NCBI RefSeq assembly: GCF_027568395.1 | Contig: NZ_JANKZL010000005.1 | Span: 124,001-188,000 of the forward strand | DNA: 64,000 bases | Direction of reading: 5' to 3' | DNA from: Aminobacter sp. HY435 | GTDB lineage: Bacteria > Pseudomonadota > Alphaproteobacteria > Rhizobiales > Rhizobiaceae | Shown: positions 58,560 to 64,000 of the stretch, piece after piece | Layout of the letters: each line of letters starts with the position of its first letter | Numbering within the stretch: position 1 is the stretch's first letter | Translations under genes and position numbers: made by a program | Notes under the pieces: model-generated | Told to the model about the DNA's origin: nothing | Seen by the model: the letters and a program-made list of their open reading frames with translations, nothing else | Databases searched by the model: none

Positions 58560-59372
58560 TCAGTTGGTGGTCGGCTTGTCCTCGGCCTTGATCTGGTTCC
58601 AGGCGTTTTGCTGGGCCAGCATGGCGCGGAGATAGGCAACGTTCGCCTGCGCCTGCTCGGGCGACAACTCCTGGCTTGCGATCTTCTGGGCCTCGTCGAA
58701 ACGCCCCTGCAGCCCGACCGCGAGTGCCAGGTTCTGGCGCACCCGGCTGTCGGCTCCGGGCTGGGAAACCGCCGAGCGCAGATAGGTTTCCGCTGACTTC
58801 AGATCGCCTTCCAGCACATAGGACATGCCGAGGTTGGACAGTACCGAGGGCTCGTTCGGCTTGAGGTCGAGCGCCTTGCGATAGAGGCCGCGCGCGTCCT
58901 GGGTCTTGCCAAGCTGGTCAAGGATGGCGGCTTCGGCCGAGACAAGCTTCCAATCGGGATATTCCGGCGTCTGGGCGCGGCGCACCGCGTCAAGCGCCGG
59001 CTGCAACTCGCCCGATGCAGCGAGCGCCTTGCCATAGGCCGCCAGTACGTCGCGGTCCTTTGGATAGCCGATCGCGAGCTTGCGCATCACCGCCAGGGAC
59101 TGGTCTGCCTGGCCCTTGGCCTGCAGCAAGGTGGCGTACTGCATGGCCACTGGCTTGTTGTTCGGGTCGCTGATGTACTTGCGGCCCAGCTGGTCAACTG
59201 AGCCGGAGATCGCCCCGGTCGACATTGTGTCAACCGCCTTGCCGCCGCGGCCGATGGATCCGGTGGTCATCTTGCCGGTGCCGCAACCGGCCACGCCGGC
59301 GGCAAGCGCGGTCACGAATGCCGCTGTGACAAGGCGTTTTCCCGTTGCGTTCACCCAACGATTGGTCAACAT
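58560..59372 (-). CDS. tadD: Tetratricopeptide-repeat lipoprotein TadD
   Basis: A 270-residue outer-membrane-associated pilotin-like protein with a lipoprotein signal ending VAGC (C30) and several TPR units (for example AVMRKLAIGYPKDRDVLAAY and ARGLYRKALDLKPNEPSVLS). ATG at 59372 gives this signal. The frame stays open to 59768, but that extension overlaps the aminopeptidase gene and lacks coding character. It is the only tad gene of the main set on the minus strand. Confidence 0.9.
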   Translation of the reverse strand: MLTNRWVNATGKRLVTAAFVTALAAGVAGCGTGKMTTGSIGRGGKAVDTMSTGAISGSVDQLGRKYISDPNNKPVAMQYATLLQAKGQADQSLAVMRKLAIGYPKDRDVLAAYGKALAASGELQPALDAVRRAQTPEYPDWKLVSAEAAILDQLGKTQDARGLYRKALDLKPNEPSVLSNLGMSYVLEGDLKSAETYLRSAVSQPGADSRVRQNLALAVGLQGRFDEAQKIASQELSPEQAQANVAYLRAMLAQQNAWNQIKAEDKPTTN

Positions 59373-59504
59373 CGCAGGCAGCTCTCCATTCGTGCATGTG
59401 GTCGCAATCGGCCACTTCCCCGCCTTGGAGAAATAATCTGTTAACCCTAACGGATGGTTAAGGGCCGCCTCGCGGCATGCCAGCCGAAGATGAAGGAAGC
59501 CGAA

Positions 59505-60869
59505 ATGCCGGTCGAACTTTTCGACAACAAGTCCGCGGATGCGTTGCCTATCCATCTCGTTGCGAAGGATGGACTGGAGAATTCCGGTCTTGCAACTGCG
59601 GTAGTTGCGTGGGCAAAAGCCAACGGCTTTGCCGGCGAGACGGGCAAGGTTCTGGCAGTGCCGGGCACAGACGGCAAGATCGCCGGCGCATTGTTCGGCA
59701 CTGGCCAGCAGGAAAGCGGTCTCGGCTTCGGCGTGCTGGCGCGCAACCTGCCGGAAGGCGACTGGCACTTCTCAACCCAACCGGCGCATCCGGAACTTGC
59801 AGCCCTTGGCGTTGCGCTTGGTGGGTACGCCTTCACCCGCTATGGCAAGAAGCCGGGCAAGGACATTCGGCTTGTCGCTCCAGCGGGCGTCGATTTGGCC
59901 AGGCTGAACCGGCTGGTTGATGCGGTCTCGCTGGTCCGCGACCTGGTCAACACGCCGACCAACGACATGGGGCCCTCCGCGCTGGAAGCGGTTGCCCGGA
60001 AGCTTGCCGGCGCCCATGGCGCCGAGGTGCGCGTGACCGTTGGCGACGACCTGCTCAAGCACAATTTCCCGATGATCCACGCCGTGGGTCGGGCTTCCGC
60101 CGACGCTCCTCGCCTGATCGATCTGACCTGGGGGCCGAAGGACGCGCCCAAGATCACGCTGGTCGGCAAGGGCGTGTGCTTCGACACCGGCGGTCTCGAC
60201 ATCAAGCCTGCCTCGAGCATGCTGTTGATGAAGAAGGACATGGGCGGCGCGGCCAACGTGCTCGGTCTCGCTTCGATGATCATGTCGGCAAAGCTCAATG
60301 TCCGCCTGCGGGTGCTGATTCCGGCGGTCGAGAATTCGATTTCGGCCAATGCGTTCCGCCCGGGCGATGTGCTGCAGAGCCGCAAGGGGATTACCGTCGA
60401 GATTGGCAACACCGATGCCGAGGGCCGGCTGGTGCTTGCCGATGCGCTGGCGCTTGCCGATGAGGAGCAGCCGGAATTGCTGATCGACATGGCGACGCTG
60501 ACGGGCGCTGCGCGCGTCGCGCTCGGGCCGGACCTGCCGCCTTTCTACACCGGCGACGAGGTGCTCGCCGGCGAGTTGTCGGCGGCATCCGCGGCGGTCG
60601 AGGATCCGATCTGGCGCATGCCGCTGTGGAAGCCTTACGACGCCAAGCTGTCGTCCAAGATCGCCGACATGAACAACGTGACCACGGACGGTTTCGCCGG
60701 GTCGATCACCGCGGCCCTGTTCCTCAAGCGCTTTGTCGAGAAGACGCCCGGCTGGGCACATTTCGACATTTTTGCCTGGAATCCGACCGAGCGGCCGCAC
60801 GGCCCCATCGGTGGCGAGGCTCAGGCCATCCGGGCGCTGGAAAGGGTCATTTCGGCTCGCTTCGGTTGA
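59505..60869 (+). CDS. M17-family leucyl aminopeptidase
   Basis: A 454-residue two-metal cytosolic aminopeptidase. Metal ligands lie in KGVCFDTGGLDIKP and in the signature N302TDAEGRL309; the catalytic Lys and Arg regions are present. ATG at 59505 has AAGGAAG about 5 bases upstream; ATG 59490 is possible. It is probably the PepA/PepB-like enzyme for peptide turnover. It is unrelated to the pilus and divergent from tadD. Confidence 0.9.
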   Translation: MPVELFDNKSADALPIHLVAKDGLENSGLATAVVAWAKANGFAGETGKVLAVPGTDGKIAGALFGTGQQESGLGFGVLARNLPEGDWHFSTQPAHPELAALGVALGGYAFTRYGKKPGKDIRLVAPAGVDLARLNRLVDAVSLVRDLVNTPTNDMGPSALEAVARKLAGAHGAEVRVTVGDDLLKHNFPMIHAVGRASADAPRLIDLTWGPKDAPKITLVGKGVCFDTGGLDIKPASSMLLMKKDMGGAANVLGLASMIMSAKLNVRLRVLIPAVENSISANAFRPGDVLQSRKGITVEIGNTDAEGRLVLADALALADEEQPELLIDMATLTGAARVALGPDLPPFYTGDEVLAGELSAASAAVEDPIWRMPLWKPYDAKLSSKIADMNNVTTDGFAGSITAALFLKRFVEKTPGWAHFDIFAWNPTERPHGPIGGEAQAIRALERVISARFG

Positions 60870-60880
60870 GGCCTCAAGGC

Positions 60881-60915
60881 GCGCGCCCTCTCCTTGCGAA
60901 GGGGGGAGGGCGCGC
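60881..60915. other. Strong GC-rich hairpin after the aminopeptidase gene
   Basis: GCGCGCCCTC (60881-60890) pairs with GAGGGCGCGC (60906-60915), extended by further C/G pairs into the loop. There is no T-run, so termination efficiency is uncertain. It may act as a weak terminator or as an mRNA 3'-end barrier before the MarR gene. Confidence 0.55.
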
Positions 60916-60967
60916 GTCGCCCCCGCCAAGAAAACTCCGGCAATGAAACGGAACCGAAACAATTGCC

Positions 60968-61333
60968 GTGGATGCTGGCGAAATGCCGATCGCGTTGCGC
61001 CCGAGCCAATCGCTGAGACTGCTCCAGCAGTTCGCCCTGTCGGAGGTGCGTGACGACGCGCCCGACCTGACCCTGCGCCAGATGGCGATCCTGCTGACGA
61101 TCTATCTCGACCCGCCGCCGCATACAGTGCGCGGCCTGGCCGCGCGGCTCGGCGTCAGCAAGCCGGTCATCACCCGCGCGCTCGACACCATGGGCGCGCT
61201 CAAACTCGTGTCGCGTCACCGCGACGAGCTCGACAAGCGCAACGTGCTGATCAGGCGCACGGTCGATGGCGCGCTCTATGTCGAGCGACTGGGCGATGCT
61301 ATCATCGCCAAAGCAATGGAGCTTCCGATTTGA
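60968..61333 (+). CDS. MarR-family winged-helix regulator
   Basis: A 121-residue winged-helix protein with the MarR core LRQMAILLTIYL, RGLAARLGVSKPVITRALDTM and the wing SRHRDELDKRNVLI. It starts with GTG at 60968, or ATG 60983. Its stop TGA overlaps the TTG start of the next gene, so the two are translationally coupled. Ligand and targets are unknown; control of its own operon is the simplest idea. Confidence 0.83.
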   Translation: MDAGEMPIALRPSQSLRLLQQFALSEVRDDAPDLTLRQMAILLTIYLDPPPHTVRGLAARLGVSKPVITRALDTMGALKLVSRHRDELDKRNVLIRRTVDGALYVERLGDAIIAKAMELPI

Positions 61334-62190
61334 CCGCCCGCGACAGCCGCCTGCACGCTTTTCGATCAGACATCGCCGATGCCCGGCTTCAGGGTGAGGT
61401 TGCCGCCGAGCGCTTCGTGACCGGCCGTCCGGCCCGCATTGCTGCGTCCGTCGCCGATGTGCGCAAGGCGCCGCGCGCCGACGCTGGGCTCAACACCCAG
61501 CTGCTGCATGGCGACGACGTCATGGTGTTTGACGAGGCAGACGGGTTTGCCTGGCTGCAGGCCGAGCGCGACGGCTATGTCGGTTATGTCGCCGCAACCG
61601 ACCTCGCACCGCGCGGCGCGGAGCCGACGCATGTCGTCACCGCCCTCCGGACCTTCGTCTATCCCGGGCCGGACATGAAGTTTCCGCGCAGCGGGCAGCT
61701 GTCGATAGGGTCGCGGGTTGCCATCGCCGATCTCGCCGAGACGCGCGGCACCCGCTATGGCGTGCTGCCGTCGGGCGAGGCGATCGTGCTGCAGCATCTG
61801 GCGCCGCTCGAAACCACCGCGGACGACTTCGTCGCTGTCGCCGAGCGCCTCATCGACACGCCCTATCTCTGGGGCGGGTTCACTGCTTTTGGCACCGATT
61901 GCTCGGGACTGGTGCAGCTTTCCATGCGCATGGCCGGTCGCGACGTGCTGCGCGATTCCGACATGCAGGAAGCTTCGCTCGGTGAACCGGTCGATGCGGG
62001 CGCGGATTTCTCGCGGCTGAAGCGTGGTGATCTCGTCTTCTGGAAGGGCCATGTCGCGATCATGACCGACGCGGCCAGCATGATCCACGCCAACGGCCAC
62101 ACCATGACGGTTGCCCGCGAGGGCCTGCGCCAGGCCATCGACCGCATTGGCTACCTCTATGGCGGCCCGACCAGTTTTCGCAGGCCCTGA
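61330..62190 (+). CDS. C40 (NlpC/P60) peptidoglycan endopeptidase with SH3 domains
   Basis: A 286-residue protein with SH3-like repeats (about 35-95 and 100-160) and a C-terminal NlpC/P60 domain. The catalytic residues are C191 (FGTDCSGL), H241 (WKGHVAIM) and H253 in MIHANGH. The family cleaves gamma-D-Glu-meso-DAP bonds in peptide stems (dipeptidyl-peptidase VI-like). No signal peptide is visible, so a cytoplasmic cell-wall recycling role is likely. It starts with TTG at 61330, coupled to the MarR gene. Confidence 0.88.
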   Translation: MTARDSRLHAFRSDIADARLQGEVAAERFVTGRPARIAASVADVRKAPRADAGLNTQLLHGDDVMVFDEADGFAWLQAERDGYVGYVAATDLAPRGAEPTHVVTALRTFVYPGPDMKFPRSGQLSIGSRVAIADLAETRGTRYGVLPSGEAIVLQHLAPLETTADDFVAVAERLIDTPYLWGGFTAFGTDCSGLVQLSMRMAGRDVLRDSDMQEASLGEPVDAGADFSRLKRGDLVFWKGHVAIMTDAASMIHANGHTMTVAREGLRQAIDRIGYLYGGPTSFRRP

Positions 62191-62306
62191 CGCCGCTCCG
62201 CACGCATCGTCGCCGATAGAGTACGCCAGGACAATTGGCTGCGCTTAAGCAGTTTGTTCAGGTTCTCTGGATAGCGTTCCGCCGTGCGTAGTGGTGGGGC
62301 GGCGGC

Positions 62307-63314
62307 ATGAAGTACGAACCGGCACTTGATGGACTACGCGCGGTTGCTGTCCTTGTCGTGCTGGCATTCCACTGCAAGCTGCCCTTTTTGAAAGGCGGCT
62401 TCATCGGGGTAGATGTCTTCTTTGTCTTGAGCGGCTATCTGATCACGTCGCTTTTGACCTTGGAGGCCGAACGCGAAGGCCGTATCGCGCTTGGACGCTT
62501 TTATTGGCGCCGGATGCTCAGGCTGTGGCCTCCACTGCTGTTGATGCTGGTGGCCTACTCGGCCTTGGCGCCCATGGTGTTTCCCGAGGCCAATACATTT
62601 GTCGATGTGCTGATCGCAGGCTTCTATCTGAGTGACTATTCAAGGGCCTTCTGGCGCACTCCCGAATATCTCAGCCACACCTGGTCTTTGGCGGTCGAGG
62701 AGCATTTCTATCTGATCTGGCCGGTCGTCGTGCTGCTGCTCGTCCGGCTCGGCAGAGCCCGTGCCGCCAAGGTGCTCGGCGTCGCATTCGTGGTCGCGAC
62801 GGCCTGGCGCATGATCGACGCCATCGTCTGGCAGGACTGGTATCGAACCTATTACCGGTTCGATACCAGGGGCAGCGGCCTCCTCATCGGAGCGGCAATC
62901 GCTCAGCTGTCCTGGCGACCGTCGAAACAGCAGGCCGATGGCATTCTGCTCGCCTCCGTCGCGGTACTCCTGGGCGTCCTTCCCGCACTGTACATCAAGT
63001 CGATGGTCACGCTGACGGTGGTCGGCCTCCTCGTGGATCTTGCCGCAACTGGCTTGGTGCTGTGCCTGGCGGCGGGGCACAAGTCAGTCGTGAGTTCGCT
63101 GCTGGAGTGGCCGCCCTTGGTGAGGCTTGGGCTCTGGTCCTATTCGATCTACCTTTGGCATTACCCCATCAGCCGCGCCTTGCGCGATCAGATGGACCCG
63201 GTAGCCACCTTGCTGATCACCGCGCCAGTCTCGATCGCGCTTGCGGCACTGACCTTCGAATTGGTCGAGGGACCGATCAAGGCGTATCGGCAGAGGGCGC
63301 TCTCGCCCGCCTGA
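62307..63314 (+). CDS. Acyltransferase-3 family membrane protein (OafA-like)
   Basis: A 335-residue integral membrane O-acyltransferase with about ten hydrophobic segments. Family motifs are FHCKLPFLKGGFIGVDVFFV and SGYLIT near the N-terminus and the R-R/E region WSLAVEEHFYLIWP. It probably adds acetyl or other acyl groups to surface polysaccharide or peptidoglycan sugars. No SGNH domain is fused. There is no polysaccharide cluster around it, so the substrate is unknown. Confidence 0.85.
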   Translation: MKYEPALDGLRAVAVLVVLAFHCKLPFLKGGFIGVDVFFVLSGYLITSLLTLEAEREGRIALGRFYWRRMLRLWPPLLLMLVAYSALAPMVFPEANTFVDVLIAGFYLSDYSRAFWRTPEYLSHTWSLAVEEHFYLIWPVVVLLLVRLGRARAAKVLGVAFVVATAWRMIDAIVWQDWYRTYYRFDTRGSGLLIGAAIAQLSWRPSKQQADGILLASVAVLLGVLPALYIKSMVTLTVVGLLVDLAATGLVLCLAAGHKSVVSSLLEWPPLVRLGLWSYSIYLWHYPISRALRDQMDPVATLLITAPVSIALAALTFELVEGPIKAYRQRALSPA

Positions 63315-63359
63315 CGCGGCCGGCGCGATAAACCAGGATGCCAAGGGCCTGGAGTTCGC

Positions 63360-64000
63360 TCAATACCCCGCTTCGCGGTCGACGACGTTATCGAGCGGCT
63401 CGCCGCGTTCGAACGCGTCCATCTGCTTGAGCATCGGCGGCACCAGATGTGCCGGGTCTGACGTGGCGGCGGCGTGGGGCGTGACGAACACCTTGGAATG
63501 GTTCCACAACGGGCTGGTCTTCGGCAGCGGCTCGACCTCGAACACGTCGAGGCTGGCTTCCTTCAGGGTTCCGTCTTCGAGCGCGCGCAGAATGTCCGCG
63601 TCGCGCTGCAGCCTGCCGCGCCCGGCATTGATCAGCACCGCGCCGCCAATGCCATTGCGCCGGCGCAGTTCCTTGAGCAAGCCGTAGTTGACGATGCCCT
63701 TCGTCGCTTCGGTCAGCGGCAAAAGCACCACCAGGATATCGGTGGCGTTGAGGAACGGCACCAACCCGGCGTCGCCGTTGAAGGTGGTCACGCCGGCCAC
63801 TTCCTGGGGCCGGCGGCTCCAGCCATTGACCCTGAAGCCCACGGTCTTCAGGGCGTCCGCGGCCGCGCGACCGAGGTTGCCCAGCCCCATGATGCCGACG
63901 GAGATATCCTGCGCCGGCCGCTGCGGCGGCTCATGCCAGGCCTTCTTGGTCTGCTGCGCCCGGTAGAGCTGACCTTGCCGGTGATGGTCGAGCACCCGCC
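63360..64000 (-). CDS. Glyoxylate/hydroxypyruvate reductase A-like dehydrogenase (5' end outside window)
   Basis: The 3' part of a D-2-hydroxyacid dehydrogenase, GhrA type. About 213 residues are in the window, and the frame is open to base 64000, so the gene continues beyond it. The NAD(P)-binding motif GIMGLGNLGRAA, the R in INAGRGRL, the E region DVFEVEPLP and the H in TPHAAATSDP are visible. The codon read as a GTG start at 63995 is internal. It is convergent with the acyltransferase gene. Confidence 0.88.
   Translation of the reverse strand, partial: RVLDHHRQGQLYRAQQTKKAWHEPPQRPAQDISVGIMGLGNLGRAAADALKTVGFRVNGWSRRPQEVAGVTTFNGDAGLVPFLNATDILVVLLPLTEATKGIVNYGLLKELRRRNGIGGAVLINAGRGRLQRDADILRALEDGTLKEASLDVFEVEPLPKTSPLWNHSKVFVTPHAAATSDPAHLVPPMLKQMDAFERGEPLDNVVDREAGY

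Noticed and set aside
59373-59768. Extension of the tadD frame beyond its lipoprotein signal
   Set aside because: It overlaps the aminopeptidase gene and its upstream region. The ATG at 59372 gives a proper lipobox and normal length.

Overview
The window is GC-rich chromosomal DNA of an alphaproteobacterium, most likely order Hyphomicrobiales (Rhizobiales), family Phyllobacteriaceae (Mesorhizobium/Aminobacter-like). This is inferred from protein sequence character and gene order: a Cro/C1-type regulator next to metK and trmB, irr next to fabA-fabB-fabI, rpsT beside dnaA-dnaN-recF, the Tad/Cpa pilus order cpaABCDEF-tadBC, and two dispersed palindromic repeat families of a kind common in rhizobia. 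I saw no phage, insertion sequence, CRISPR array, tRNA or rRNA gene. Nearly everything is housekeeping or stable accessory chromosome.

Layout. 1-8 kb: an RNA-modification and envelope run (end of miaB, phoH, ybeY, corC-like, lnt), then an XRE regulator, metK and trmB. 8-15 kb: a tricarboxylate uptake module, with sensor kinase and response regulator (tctE, tctD) on the minus strand, a lone periplasmic binding protein, and the tctCBA tripartite transporter. 15-27 kb: the translation-factor operon rimP-nusA-ylxR-infB-rbfA-truB-rpsO-pnp, with a YcxB-like membrane gene between infB and rbfA and a corA gene between truB and rpsO. A promoter and a terminator-shaped hairpin lie in the rimP leader. 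27-34 kb: an RsmC-like methyltransferase, an EAL protein with a degenerate GGDEF site, unsaturated fatty acid synthesis (fabA-fabB-fabI, minus strand) and divergent irr. 34-39 kb: a hydroxyacid dehydrogenase, a repeat-rich gap, and a minus-strand set of moeB-like, GNAT and two-subunit aconitase-X genes. 39-47 kb: recF, dnaN, dnaA, a large dnaA upstream region dense in GANTC sites, rpsT, an enoyl-CoA hydratase, mutM and deoB. 47-59 kb: a complete type IVc (Flp/Tad) pilus locus with two TadE-like minor pilins, a stand-alone secretin-N-domain protein, pilA, prepilin peptidase, cpaB-F, tadB, tadC and convergent tadD. 59-64 kb: an M17 aminopeptidase, a MarR regulator coupled to an SH3-NlpC/P60 hydrolase, an acyltransferase-3 protein and the 3' part of a ghrA-like reductase.

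How the genes work together. The Tad genes should assemble an adhesive Flp pilus. Near-consensus CtrA boxes upstream of pilA and cpaB suggest cell-cycle control, and the dnaA upstream region with clustered CcrM (GANTC) sites points the same way. Tct genes couple sensing of citrate-like acids to their uptake. fabA/fabB/fabI sit beside the haem-responsive regulator irr, as is usual in this order. The least understood parts are the recF-downstream moeB-GNAT-acnX operon, the rimP leader hairpin, the lone secretin-N-domain protein and the repeat clusters.
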